In this document: positions 46,448 to 58,302 of the stretch, in pieces
How positions within the stretch are numbered: position 1 is the first letter of the stretch
How the letters are laid out: the number at the start of each line of letters is the position of its first letter
NCBI GenBank assembly: GCA_030247855.1
Contig: JAPDRN010000011.1
Location: forward strand, 62,001-126,000
DNA from: Knufia peltigerae
Taxonomy: Eukaryota > Ascomycota > Eurotiomycetes > Chaetothyriales > Trichomeriaceae
DNA length: 64,000 bases
Reading direction: 5' to 3'
Translations under genes and position numbers: made by a program
The notes under the pieces: generated by a model
Told to the model about the DNA's origin: nothing
The model's database searches: none
What the model saw: only the letters and a program-made list of their open reading frames with translations

Positions 46448-47299
46448 TCGAGCAAGGTTCCCCAGGTCCAGACACCTGGTACTTGGGTTAATGCAAGCAG
46501 CTTCCATGTGGCAAGCGGGAAAATGCCATCGCTTTAAGCGAGTCGATTGTACAGTGTACATAAATAGATGCAGAATTATTCAATATCGGATTTCTCGATG
46601 TCGGCGCACGGCAGAACCAACATGATCTCTCCTATGACCAGTTACAACAATTTCGCCGTTTCTGGTAGGAAATGCTTGAGGATGTCTGGGCGTCGGCATA
46701 ACAAACCCTCGACACACGCGTCTTCTTTGAGGGGTCAACAGCATGCTATGTATCAATGGCAATCAAAACCTTCTTGCTCGTGTCCAGACCAAAACCTCAA
46801 CTCTAAGTGCGGTGCGCCCAGGCCATGCCATGGTCAAGCATTTTGGGGGGGTTGATGTTCCGGGACAAAACAAGAAGGACGTTGAAGATCCCTCGTATTC
46901 CTGGACACATTTTCCCTTCCCCAAAAACATCCCTCGGCCAGCGCGGGCATATTTTTACTCCCCGTTGCCACCTCCTAACGCTGGCTGAAGCAACTAGCTG
47001 GGGGATTGCCTGGGGCTGGACTGGTCTGAGGTCGCGCTATCTTCTAAACGAGGCAATATGGGGTATTCAAGGCTTCCAACTAGACCGGGGTCGAGCGTCT
47101 GTCACCTGGCACTCCCCCAATGGTCCATGTCCGGGGGAGTCCCACTGTTTCTACTGTTGGCTTAGGACGACCAGAACCACGTTCTCCACAAGGTTGATGT
47201 GGCTACAATACAAAAGCGACGTCGCTTGCCTTGTTGCTCCTCGCCTCGTTTCGCCACGCAGTCTGATCAGGTCTCGTTGCATACATATCATCTTTCGAA
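46448..47299. other. Intergenic, upstream of the MFS transporter
   Basis: This 850-base stretch follows ERG24 and precedes the transporter, same strand. It marks the change from housekeeping to cluster genes. I see only chance ORFs. Confidence 0.4.
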
Positions 47300-49281
47300 A
47301 TGGGTCTCGGAATCATTGATCCCGTCTCTACGAGCCATGTGCCTGGCACAGTCTTGCTCGACCAGAATGCTGCTCACTCCGAACAACAAACGGGCCGTCT
47401 GAAGCATGGAACTGGAAGGAACTCGCACATTGTGCTTGCTCCTCAGCCGTCCGAGGATCCCAATGACCCCTTGAACTGGTCCTCGCTCAAGAAACACCTC
47501 GTCCTTGCCATCATCTTCTTCGGTGTCATCATTCATGGATGTGTAAGGCATCGCCCAGCCTCTTTTCGATCTTCTTCTTTGCTGACGCGATCTGGAACAG
47601 GTTCCCTCTCCTCTCCTCAACGCCGGTGTCGTCGAAGTCTCCCTGGCTCTCAAGAAAACTCCGACCGCCATCGCTCAACTCTCCGGTTACATGCTGCTCT
47701 GCACGGGCGCTTGCGGTCCGTTCGTTTCGGCCCTGGGTCGAAAGTATGGCAAGCGCCCAGTCTACGTTCTCTCCTCCGTCTTCGGCACTATAGGTATCCT
47801 AGTTTCGGAATCGGCTTCTGGCTACAGTACGCTTCTCGCCGGTCGAATTCTCCAGGGTGTTGGCATCGCCGCCTATGAAGCAATTTCGATTGCCTCCATT
47901 GGTGACATGTTCTTCGTCCACGAACGAGGACCCAGAGTTGCCGTGGCCATGTTCCTCCTCGCTGCCATCTCCAATGGTGTGTCTATTATTGCTGGCGTGA
48001 TCACAGCAAACTTGGGTGAGTTTTTTGCTTTGGTGCTGTGAGGTTTGCACTCTGACTGACCATCACAGGCTGGCGGTTCAACTTCTACATTATGCTGCCA
48101 TTCGGAGCTCTCCAGACCATTCTCGTCATTCTTTGCTGCCCTGAGACACAATACAAGCGCAAAGCCATCTACGAGATCGACACTGCGGGCTCAGAGGAGA
48201 ACCTCGAGAAACTCGCATCTGTCGAGAGCCGAGCAGCACGACACGTGGAGGACAAAACGGCCGAAGTCGCAGCGACTGATGTCGAGAGAACCACCACTCT
48301 CACCTCTGTCGAGTCTGTACCTCCAAAGAAAGGTTTCCTTCGAGAAATGTCTCTCTATTCGGGAACATACAGCACCGACCCTCTCTGGAAGATGGTTATC
48401 GCGTCCGTTGCTATCCTCTTGAATGTTGCCTGTAAGTCGTCGACGTTCATCACGTTGCACATTGATTTTCTAACACCTTCAGGTTTCTACCAAATCATCA
48501 TGACCGGCATCATCATTGCGTTTTACGTCGTGGTCGCCATCACCTCGGGTGTCATTTTCGCCGCCCCACCATATCTACTCGGTTCAGCAACGATTGGTTA
48601 CATGTCAGCTGGTCCTCTCATCGGAGGATTCTTCGGCGCCCTCTTCCCCTTCCTGTGTGCTGAGCCATTCGCCAAATTTCTGACACGCAGGAACAAGGGT
48701 GTCTATGAGCCAGAGTTCCACTTGATTCCAGTCTTCACCATTGGCATGGTCTGCGCAGTTGCTGGTCTTGCCGGATGGGGTCGAGTCGTTGAAAACGGTG
48801 ACACCATCTATCTGGTCTGTTTCCTGTGGGGTCTCATGCTCTTTGGAATGACATCCATTGCCGCCTGGTGTACTTCTTGGTCATTGGATGCATTCAGACA
48901 ACACAGTACAGAACTGTTCATCATGAACATGGTCTTCAAGAACTTTGTGAGTCCAAGAGCCTCTTTGTGTGTCGTGATCATCACTGACCCATCTTCCTTA
49001 GTTCTTCTACGGCCTGACAAACTATGTGATTAACTGGTGGGGTAAGTCGGCAATCCTTTTCTGTGCTATTGGGACCTGATCACTGACGATATACAATAGC
49101 TACCCACGGCGCTCTCGCCATGGCAGGTACGATGGCAGGCATTTGTGCCGCTCTTTGTCTCTTGGGCATTCCCATGTACATGTTTGGCAAGAGGTATCGT
49201 CTCCATTGGCATCATCACAATCTTCTCAGGAAGTTGCATCTCGAGACGGATCAAACGTTTGGGGAGACCGGTGGTCATTAA
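47300..49281 (+). CDS. MFS transporter (DHA1-like)
   Basis: Six exons: 47300-47542, 47601-48015, 48069-48431, 48483-48946, 49002-49041 and 49100-49281, 568 residues with phase kept through all five introns (52-58 bases each). The N-terminal cytosolic segment carries SEDPNDPLNWSSLKK, typical of fungal DHA1 drug/polyamine-type carriers. Twelve membrane segments are expected; the motif-A equivalent is LGRKYGKRPVYVLSS and the motif-C region is GRILQGVGIAAYEAIS. The central loop (~residues 250-310) is charged. The C-terminus is short and His-rich (LHWHHHNLL). The family exports or imports small organic molecules with proton exchange at the plasma membrane. Its place beside the catabolic genes suggests uptake of the substrate or efflux of an intermediate. 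Confidence 0.9.
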
Positions 49282-49838
49282 GGAGGCGGTGTGATGTTGG
49301 GTAGAGCAGTAATGTTACGGGACGGTAAACGGGGGTTTGAAAACCAAGAACAACAAAAAAGAAGATACGTGACCTGTCTGGCACCAAGTTGTAGGTTTTT
49401 GATCCGAAAGCCCTTGCCATGTCTGTCATACGCATGCACGCGCACAGGTCTGGAGTGTTTTGATGGCACAATATGTCGCTTTGTACAGTTCAATCTCGAC
49501 TTTGATCATGTATAAATCATGATGATGATGATGGTCATAATCCGATACTTTTCAATCTTCAGATTTCGGTTTCCCTTTTCAATTTCTTCTTCTTCAAGTG
49601 TGACCATGGTCGCTTGAACACTTTTGATGTCACCGATATACTATCATGTACTGGTTTCTGGGGGATTTATGTACACCAGTATGGGACCAACATTGGACTA
49701 GCCATATCATTCTCTCTACCAGTATCGGGTATGCCTTTTCATACACAGTAGTACATGAGAGAGATTCCTACGACCGATATTCAGGTTGGGGTTTTATTCT
49801 TCTCGGTTGGCTGTCTTGTTCAATTTGTTTTTGTCTTC
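49282..49838. other. Convergent intergenic region
   Basis: This stretch lies between the transporter and SDR 3' ends, 557 bases. It includes a short GAT repeat at 49519-49533. No gene seen. Confidence 0.45.
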
Positions 49839-51147
49839 TCATGGCTCATTCTTATAACCATCCAAGAATTTGATGGTCAAGGTATTCAAAGTTTCCTTTT
49901 GAATCTTTTCCCTTCCGGCCGCCTTGAGTCGATCAACGTCCTGTCTACAATCCAGGTACAACCCACGAAGTTCTTTGGCATTCCCCGTAGCTAGGTACGC
50001 ACAAGTTGCACTACAGACCCAGAAAAGGGACAGGTAAGTATTGGCAAAAGTGATTCTTAAAAGCAGACAAGGGTGCGAAGGGAAAACGTCAAAACTTACC
50101 CACAAAGTTCGGGACCGTCCTTGAATAAACTTCTGAAGTCCGTTCCATGTTGTGTCAAGTGAGGATACTTTTCCAACATTTGTGGTGTTACTTCTTCTGT
50201 TCGGTTTTGGAGGGCGCGTAGTTAGCTTTTTGTCCCTTGTTCCCTCCCCTTCATGCTGGGCAGAAAAAAGTTGGAACTTACTTGCGGCCATTGCGGTATA
50301 AACTCCACCGGGATGAAGAGCGTATGTTTGAATGTTTAGATTGTCCAAGTCGAGTTCCTCTTGTAGGGTCGAAATGGCACGTGCATCAGCGCACTTGCTG
50401 GAATTGTAGCCGATTGCAAAAGGAAAATCGACGGTCGCCGCACGAGATGCAATGTCGATTATGATTCCGGAATTCCGTTCTCTCATACTGGGTAGGACGT
50501 GCCAGATTGTAGCCATGTGCTGTAAACACACACACATTAAATCTCTGATCACCACCTTTGAAGTACCATTATTCAGGAAGGGAGGACTGGCCAAGGGTAA
50601 CAACTCACACTCTTGAAATTGACCTCGATCGTTTTCCAAAATTGTTCAAAACTCTCATTCCATTGGGGTTTACCTGGTGAGACACCGGCGTTGTTGACGA
50701 GGATACTGTTGTGTAATCGTCAGAGATGAGACAAAATCAAACAAATCACACAAAACCAGTCATTTACTAGATTTGGTTTCCTCTCTCGTCGAGAAGGAAA
50801 GGGTCAACTTACTCGATAGGTCCCAAATCCTTGACGATCTGATCCAAAACCGATCTCAGACGGGCGATGTCGGTGACATCGCAAGTATAAGTGTTGGCTT
50901 TGACCCCGTCGTACTTTTCGCATATCCCTTTGGTTTCGCTTAGTGGTTCCGCCAACAAGTCGATGATTGCCAGGTTCGCTCCGGAATTGGCGAGGTTTTC
51001 TGAAATGGCTCGACCTATACCTCTGCCGGCTCCGGTGACCACGGCGACTTTACCCTTGTTGGCACCCTTCAAGGCCTCTGGCTTGATGGGACCGTACGGT
51101 TCATGTTTGAGAGGGGGGTCGGAAAAACCAAACTTGGAGGCGTCCAT
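49839..51147 (-). CDS. Short-chain dehydrogenase/reductase (SDR)
   Basis: Five exons: 50813-51147, 50609-50705, 50282-50519, 50100-50196 and 49839-50010, 312 residues. The frame is kept across four introns. The Rossmann nucleotide site is TGAGRGIG at residues 38-45; GPIDILVNNAGVSPG is rebuilt across the first splice. The catalytic Ser169, Tyr182 and Lys186 (YNSSK) are all present, so it should be active. NAD(H) versus NADP(H) use is uncertain, though an Asp after the second strand (AIIDLL) favours NAD(H). It has no peroxisomal tail (ends YKNEP). It is tandem with the acyl-CoA ligase on the same strand. A role oxidising an alcohol made by a P450, or a beta-hydroxyacyl-CoA, is inferred from context. 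Confidence 0.92.
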
Positions 51148-51796
51148 GGTTGTATGCTCCTGGGTATGTGTGTATTGACGTTATGGATAGAGACCGATTG
51201 ACGACCGGAACAAAAATACTGTCCAGTGTACTGTCCAAGACGAATGGTCAAAAAAAGATTGATCGTTTTTTGTTGGACGTCTGTGTCTCCGGTCGAACCG
51301 TTCGACTTCTCACCCACCTTCAACAAGAACCCATTTCCCATGTCAAATGTCACGGCAAAATATGGGAGTCATGGTCACATCCCACATGCAAGTCGTCGGG
51401 TCATTACCCCACATCCGCCTTGCTGTAATACAAATACAAGCAAGCCATGGAGTTGTACAACAAAGGGGGGCGGGGAAGATGGAAAAGGTGGATGAAGTGA
51501 TGAATTGTTGGACTGTGGGGTAAAAAATTGACTTGGGCACCAATGCTCAGCCTCGCCTTCTCCAAAAAACTGAGGTCTGTGTACGAATACGAGTACGAGT
51601 AGTACAGCCTGATGGATGCGATGAATACGTTTTCTTTTTTGATGCGAGAGAGAGAGGGGGAATGATCAAAGGGATATCCTCGTGATTGTAATTGTGATGA
51701 GGGGAATTAGACCTTCAGGGACGTAGTAGTATTCGTTACTGTCTTGTGTGTGTCTAATTTTTTGTATGTGTAGCCCTCATCTAATCATCCCAACCA
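51148..51796. promoter_or_regulatory. Intergenic, SDR promoter and ligase 3' region
   Basis: The 650-base stretch lies between two tandem minus-strand genes. It should hold the SDR promoter. No other feature recognised. Confidence 0.4.
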
Positions 51797-53703
51797 CTAC
51801 AACTTCGCTCTAGGAGAACTCTTCTTCTCATTTTCCACCCATTCCTTCAATACGTTTCTCATGACCTTTGCATTGACGTTCCTTGGGATCTCATTCACGA
51901 ACCTCACCCCTCCTCGAAGACGTTTGTAGTTGCTGACTTTGGCGTTCAAAAAGTCGTGAATGTCTTTTTCGGAGAGTGAAGGCTTCGAAGCGACGATGTA
52001 CGCCCGAGGGAGGTCATTACCGTTGCCGTCGGGTACGCCGATGACTCCGATATCCGCGACGCCAGGACATTGTCCCAGTATGGCTTCAATTTCTGTGGGA
52101 GATATCTGATGAGACTTGTATTTGAGTAATTCCTAAGAAACCGAAAAAATGTGTCAATTAAATCATATGCTCGTCCGGGAATATATCGAGGTTGATATTG
52201 TTATTTGTATATTGAGATGAGGCTACTCACCTTTGATCGTCCCACAATGTACAATTTACCATCTTCTGAAAAATAGCCGATGTCACCACTTCGGAACCAC
52301 CCATCTTGAGTGAATGCTGACTTCGTGGCTTCTGGGTTCTTGTAGTATTCTCGAATCATGTTCGGACCTGAAAGAAAACCACTCGTGCGTCAGTATTGTT
52401 CCCGCGGTATCTGGTGGCTCTCGTGTAAGATTAAAGGACATACCTTTACAACATAACTCCCCGGGTTGACCTGGACCAAGCCTCTTGCCTTCGGCGTCGA
52501 TGATGATGGCCTGCATATTGGGTAATAATCGTCCCGAACTGCCTTCTGTGCCTGTCTCCATCGGCGCAGGCTGTGCGGCACCGGTCGTGGTCTCGGTCAT
52601 TCCCCAATTCACCCGCATGATGACACCCTCGGGCAACATCTTTTGGACTTTGGCTTGTAGCTCTTTAGGCAGGGGAGACGCTCCACTCATGACGAACCTG
52701 AACCCGGCCAGGTCTTCCTTGCTGCATTCGTTGGAGATTCGATTCCAGATGGCCGGGACCATGAAGAATGTCGAAAGACGGTATTTGCGGATACATTCGA
52801 TCAGGTAAGGGAAGTCGAATTTCTTGAACATGTACACTTGCATGCCGCACTGCATGGCCATCATGGTCTGTACGGTGATGCCGAGAACGACGGCGTTTTG
52901 CATGATGCCCGGCATGCGGAGGTATTCTCCTTCGCTGATGGCCTTGGTGGCGAAATGGTCGAAATGATACGCCATTTGTAAAAGGTTTGCTACGATATTG
53001 TAATGTGTGATTTTTACGCCTGTGTTTCGAAACTCAACGTTAGGTGCGCACTTTGGATACTGAGGTTTTGTGGATCGGTGGTGATGGTGATTGTGGCAAA
53101 CTCACCCTTTGGTACACCCGTCGTGCCACTCGAGTAGACCAGACAAGCAGTGGTACTCTCAAGTTCAGCCTTGTCAGTTATCTTCTGCCACTCTAGGCGT
53201 GAATTGCTAATAATGGATTTTCCGTTCGCGTCCACAATGTCTAGTGATTCAGACATCATGGTCAGGATACGAATATCCTGGATTCCAGACTGAGCGACGG
53301 CTTCTCTGGCGACTTTTTGGGTCTGTGGAGAGCAGATCAGGATCTTGGGACTACTCAGCTTGAGTTGCCGAGTGAGTTCAAAGGCCGTGGCTGTCATCGG
53401 ACACGTCGCGTGGATGCCCGCCGCACACAGAACGCCGAGTAGTGTCGGAGCGACCATGACTTGGTTCTCGACAAACGACAAAACAATATCCTCGCCGCCG
53501 CGCTGTTCGCCGATACCAAGATCCCGGAGACCTTGACCGATTCCATGTGCGAGGTCCCTCGTTTGTCCGAGGGTGACTTTTAGGTTCGGATTGAAACCAT
53601 CGAGCCATATTGAATCCTTTTCTTTGAACCTTGTCCGCTCAAACAGAAATGTCAGGATATCTTGGTTTGGGATATCGATTTGATAATTGGACGTGAAAAT
53701 CAT
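51797..53703 (-). CDS. Peroxisomal acyl-CoA ligase (4-coumarate/phenylacetyl-CoA ligase type), with apparent frameshift
   Basis: Four exons can be traced: 53106-53703, 52444-53020, 52231-52367 and 51797-52132. An in-frame ATG at 53724 adds seven residues. Adenylate-forming motifs appear in order: VYSSGTTGVPKG, then NWGMTETTTGA, WFRSGDIGYFS, and VNAKVMRN with the late lysine. The protein ends RAKL, a peroxisomal targeting signal 1. After VPKG the next exon reads GVKITHYNIVAN, then the conserved frame shifts by one base at a run of five T (52980-52984 on the plus strand); with four T the expected NLLQMAYHF would follow. Either the base is a sequencing error or the gene is damaged; a 52-base in-frame intron skipping this part is a less likely escape. 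The enzyme activates a carboxylic acid to its CoA thioester with ATP. Confidence 0.85.
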
Positions 53704-54676
53704 GGTGACCTTGGGAAGTATCAAACGGTGCTAAATATACTGCTGGAAATTATCAAACAACTCTTCAAGCCGTATTCGATGGAAACCGAAGCAAAGGACT
53801 CTGCCCCTGCTCTGCCCTAGGACACAAAGGTGATAATGTGTTCACAGCAAGGTCGAGGTTGAGGTCGGACGCCAAATCCCCAACAAAGACCACACAAGGC
53901 TGCACCGAGCCTTGTTGCGTAGGTACCTTGTCTGATCTCACCCTCTTCTGCCTTTTGATTTTCAACTTGACAGTACTTTGAAATGAGGAGACAAGAGATA
54001 CGCTCTGTTACTCCTTCTTGCCTGGCTAAGGTAAATCTTGGAGTGATGGTTCATTTGTCAACTCTTCCGACTTACAAAACACTCTCCAATCAATTCCATT
54101 CCAAAAAGGTAAGACGAAGTTACTCCATGCAAAAATACCGCCGACCTCTCCACGTCTGTGGAAAGAAAAACTTGGGGAAAGCCGCAGATTCAGTGGAGTA
54201 AAGAGGTCGGTTTGTATCTGTGCTCCGTACCTAGTCCAGCTACTGTTCCTCTGGAACGTGGGGCTCCAAAGGGGGAATCTGGACAACTGGGGCCAGGGCC
54301 ACACCGAAACACCCAACACCATACATCCACAGAACAGACAACTTACCTAAGCTTCCACCTGGGTCGATATCACCTTGTTACAGAGAGTGTCCAGGCGTGG
54401 CAGATCCACGAGGCTGTAAAGTGCCTTTTGGAAAGGGAAGGCGTGTGAACATTCACGGCCACGGCCACCTTTTGGACCTAGAGGGGCAAGAACATGGGGG
54501 CAAATACTCCGTTAAAGGGGATCAAAGGTGCGTTCTGTTTTATCCTATAATGAGGTGTCCAAGAACGAAGAAACGAGAAGCCCTGGGGTCATTTTCATCT
54601 CGCCCGTCACTTTGAAGATTCGGTGATTGCTTTCCTCGTTGGTGTCAGCATGGTCGATTTGCAACGGACTCTTGAA
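53704..54676. promoter_or_regulatory. Divergent promoter, acyl-CoA ligase and racemase
   Basis: Just under 1 kb separates the two opposed starts, which fits co-regulation. A GCTCCGTACC motif lies at 54222. The region includes uncertain 5' sequence of the racemase gene (possible ATG at 54650). I could not find a convincing repeated regulator site by eye. Confidence 0.5.
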
Positions 54677-56046
54677 ATGTCACCATTGGTGTTGGGTTCT
54701 GTCTTTCAAGGCCCAATTTTCAAAATGAATCGATGTACAAAATCATGCCAGACGAGAAACTGACACGATTGTTTTCCCTCACACACACACAGTCCTCGAA
54801 CTAGGTGGTCTAGCACCATCTCCTTTTGCCGGGTAAGCAAACTCACCACGCCTCCTGACATCCACCACTCAGTCACCGCACATACTCGTTATGGGTGACA
54901 GGTGTCCTTGTTGTTGTTGTTGGATTTTCCAACACAGACAAACCAAAGGAAAGAATCTCGACTAACCACACAACTGGATACAGACTCGTTCTCGCCGACT
55001 ATGGAGCCGACGTCGTCCGGGTCGACCGACCGACCGAAGTGTTTGGTCCACCACGAGACACTCTGTGCCGGCGCAAACGGTCCATCGTGATCGACCTGAA
55101 ATCGCCGTCTTCACGCGACGCGTTTCTGGCGCTGGTCAAGGTCGCCGACGTCCTCATCGACCCCTACCGACCGGGCGTCATGTCCCGGTTGGGTCTCGGT
55201 CCCGAGACCCTCGCGAAGCTCAACCCTCGTCTCATCTACGCCCACCTCCACGGGTTCCGGCCCGACGGGTTTTACGGAAAAGCGGCCGGCCACGACCTCA
55301 ATTATCTCGCGGTGAGTGGCATCTTGAGCATCGTGGGCCGAAAGGACGAAAAGCCTTCACCGCCCGCGAACATCCTGGGTGACTTCGCGGGCGGTGGGTT
55401 GGTCTGCGCCACGGGTATCTTGTTCGCGCTCCTCCACCGACACTCGACCGGTCGTGGACAGGTGGTGACGGCCAACATGGTCGACGGGTCGACCTACCTC
55501 GCCACCTTCCCGCGGCAGCAACACGGTCACCTGAACATGGACCGTCCGAGGGGCGAGAACCTCTTGGACGGCGCCGCACCGTTTTACGAAGTTTATGAGA
55601 CAAAGGACAAAAGGTTCGTGGTGGTGGGCGCACAGGAGCCACAGTTTTACGCTCAATTGTTGCGGGGGTTACGACTAGACAAGGAGAAAGATGAGTTGCC
55701 GGAGCAGTGGGACAGGACTCAGTGGCCGGTCATGAAGACGAAGTTCGAACGCATCTTCAAGACCAAGACAATGAACGAGTGGCGAGCCGTGTTTGACGGT
55801 ACCGACGCCTGCGTGAGCCCCGTCCTCAATTGGGACGAGGTCGAAAGGCCGTACAAGCCTCTGGTCGAGTTGAGTGAGAGTCCCGGTTTGGACGTCAGTG
55901 TGCAGGAAGACTTTCCCGAAGTCAAAAAGGGTCAAGGGTGTAACGAGGTGCTGAGCGAGTGGGTTCCTGACGTACAGAAAAAGATGAGGGTCGATGATAG
56001 GACAAAAATCCTTTCAATGGTGAAGGGGAGAGATGTCAGACTATGA
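54677..56046 (+). CDS. Alpha-methylacyl-CoA racemase (CoA-transferase family III fold)
   Basis: Three exons: 54677-54695 (uncertain), 54793-54832 and 54984-56046, about 373 residues. Exon 2 gives VLELGGLAPSPFAG and splices to LVLADYGADVVRVDRP, the standard N-terminus. Reading the last exon from an upstream ATG (54895) gives a false N-terminus. The racemase pair His123 (AGHDLNYLA) and Asp153 (LGDFAGGG) are 30 residues apart, as in characterised racemases (His126/Asp156), and the Glu in GAQEPQFY is present. This favours a racemase over a CoA-transferase. The family inverts the 2-methyl centre of branched acyl-CoAs so beta-oxidation can proceed. The tail (GRDVRL) is not a clear peroxisomal signal. 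The first exon and donor (GTTCTG) are the weak point. Confidence 0.88.
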
Positions 56047-56388
56047 AAATAATAGTCCATGATGGCTTGAAAGGATTGTTTACTGTTACATATTCTGATA
56101 CGAAACGTGGATCCTGGCGTTGAGGTGTACTGTCAAAGTAATTGTCATGTCGTCCATGAATACATATCTGTGATTCCGTCGCTCATGATTCTTTCGTGTG
56201 CATACCTGAACTAACTCCAACTCGGTGCTTCTAGGGCACATCATATTCATGACTTTTGGCGGTTCTAACCCAGTCCCCCCCAGACACGCCATGTTCTCAA
56301 GGTCGTGTACGTATTCTCTGGTTATCTCGTTCTTTTCTTTCCCTCATTTCTCATCAACGCGTGTTCTTGACAAGCCATCCAACAACCA
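56047..56388. other. Convergent intergenic region
   Basis: This 342-base stretch separates the racemase and P450 3' ends. No feature seen. Confidence 0.45.
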
Positions 56389-58302
56389 TCACGGAACATT
56401 CTCCATGGTCAATCTTGTCTCACCGTCAAACACGGTCAACTCTTTTCGAGCACGAGTAGCTTCGTCACGGATAATCTGCTCAATCTCGTTTGATCTCGGA
56501 ATGAATCTGGCCTTGAACTGTTCGGGCCTCATATTCTCACTCTTTGTGAATGCGTCGATGCTGGTGTCAAGCTTGACTTCGTTGCCCTGTTTTGTAGGAA
56601 ATTAGTACTAATTAATTTTACCGAAACCACAACAACAAATGCCAAACGTCAGAAAAGAGTAAAAACTTACATGCTCATCCAAGCCGGGTTTCATTTCAAA
56701 AGCCCAAAGCAGGGTAGCGATGGTCATGAACAGACCCTGTTCCGCCAAGGGTTGACCACTACATTGTCGACGACCCCAACCAAAAGCATTGTGTCCTTGC
56801 TTGGTGGGATAAGGTCTCTCGAGACGACCACCGTAGTATCGTTCGGGTCTGAATGTGTCGGGGTCCGGGAACTCTCTTGGATTGCGATGAATGGCCCACA
56901 CGTTGCCAGTGATGGGGGTGCCCTTGGGGATGAAGTAACCACGGTAGACGTCGTCCTGGATAGGGGCGTGTGGGATACCACCTAGAATGGTGACGGTTCT
57001 CCATCGGAGAGTTTCGCTCACGATAGCTTTGACGTACGGCAAAGAACTTTCGTCGTTCCAGTCAGGCACTCTCTCCCTGCCCACTACCTTATCGAGCTCC
57101 TCGTGGGCCTTCTTCTGGACATCCTGGAAGACGCACATGGCCAAGATGAAGGCCAGGGTGGTACCGCTGGTGGTGTCGACGCCTCCACCGATGAGGTTGG
57201 AGGTCAAGGTGGCGATTTCTTCGTCAGTCAGTCCGCTCTGGGCTTGCTCCTTGAACAGGCGTTTCGCGAAGTTGTCTTCCGGCATCTGAGCACCTTCTTT
57301 GGACAGAGCGGCAAAGTACCTTTGCACGTGTTTCGAAATTGAAAGCATCTGTTTGGGCCAAGGGTAGATCCAGTTGAGCAGTCTGGGGAGGTCGGCGAGG
57401 AAGGGGATGGATTCGATTATGTACAAGCCGGGAATGATGAGGTCGACACCTTCCATGACCTTCAGGGCCATCTGGCCGACGTAGTCGTTGATCTTGTCGA
57501 TGCGACGACCCCAGCCGATGATCGAGACGACCGAGGTGGAGTACCGTTCGATCGATAAAACGTGGTCTTCGGGTCTTTCCATGAGATCTCGAACGAGTAT
57601 CTTGGACTCGTTGGCCTGTACGTCGCGGAAGGGTCGGACAGCTTGGGTGCCCACGGCGGTGTGCTGTGGGGAAAAAACAAAAAGGTCAGAGAGACAGGTC
57701 TTTTTCTCCTGCTCGGCAGGGAGATCGCGAGAGAGAGCCACAAACATACCATGAGTCGCCTATGCAATCGCCATCGGTCACCATAGACAAGGCAGACTTG
57801 ATTGTTTTCCGTGGCGTTGATCATGTCACCTGTGTCACTCGTCAAAATGGCGGTCCGTGGGAGACAGGACAGAAAGGAGTAACTAACCCATGCCAATCAT
57901 CCGAGGACGACTCGAGTAAATGTTGGCCTTCTTGTCAAGCAAGTCCGATATCGACCAGATGTCATTGCACATGATGGTAGGACGGTGACCCTGCCAGATT
58001 GTGATCATGGGGTCATTGTATTCCTTGGACCATCTCTCAAATTGGATCCAAGGCTTGTACTTTTCAATCGCGAAGAAGTTGCCGAAGAGCGGGAGAGGAA
58101 ACGGGCCCGGAGGCATCTTTCGACGGAGACGAAGGACTCCGACATAGTCGACAAGGATCCAGAGGATAGGGATGGCGACGACACCGATAAGGGAGTATTT
58201 GAGGATGTCGACGGTGGTCAAAGGTAGGTTGGTACCTCCATGAGGGCTGAGCGTTTGGAGGACACCCATGTTGCCTTCGCGAAGTCGTCCTAAGAAGTTC
58301 AA
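56389..58302 (-). CDS. Cytochrome P450 monooxygenase
   Basis: Four exons: 57888-58302, 57750-57829, 56671-57663 and 56389-56586, 561 residues, phase kept. An N-terminal membrane anchor (YSLIGVVAIPILWILVDYV) precedes the proline hinge MPPGPFPLPLFG. The I-helix is GGGVDTTSGT, the ExxR motif is SETLRW, and the heme-binding loop is FGWGRRQCSGQ with Cys466. It belongs to the CYP group with long linear or aromatic substrates (CYP2-like fungal clans, such as O-demethylases and hydroxylases). The C-terminal exon is needed for a complete enzyme and ends MENVP. It faces the second P450 across a shared ~930-base promoter region. Substrate unknown; oxidation of a hydrophobic compound in the endoplasmic reticulum is inferred. 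Confidence 0.94.

Noticed and set aside
54895..54983. ATG at 54895 as the racemase start
   Set aside because: The 29 residues it adds do not fit the family. The splice at 54832/54984 rebuilds the conserved LAPSPFAG-LVLADYG join.
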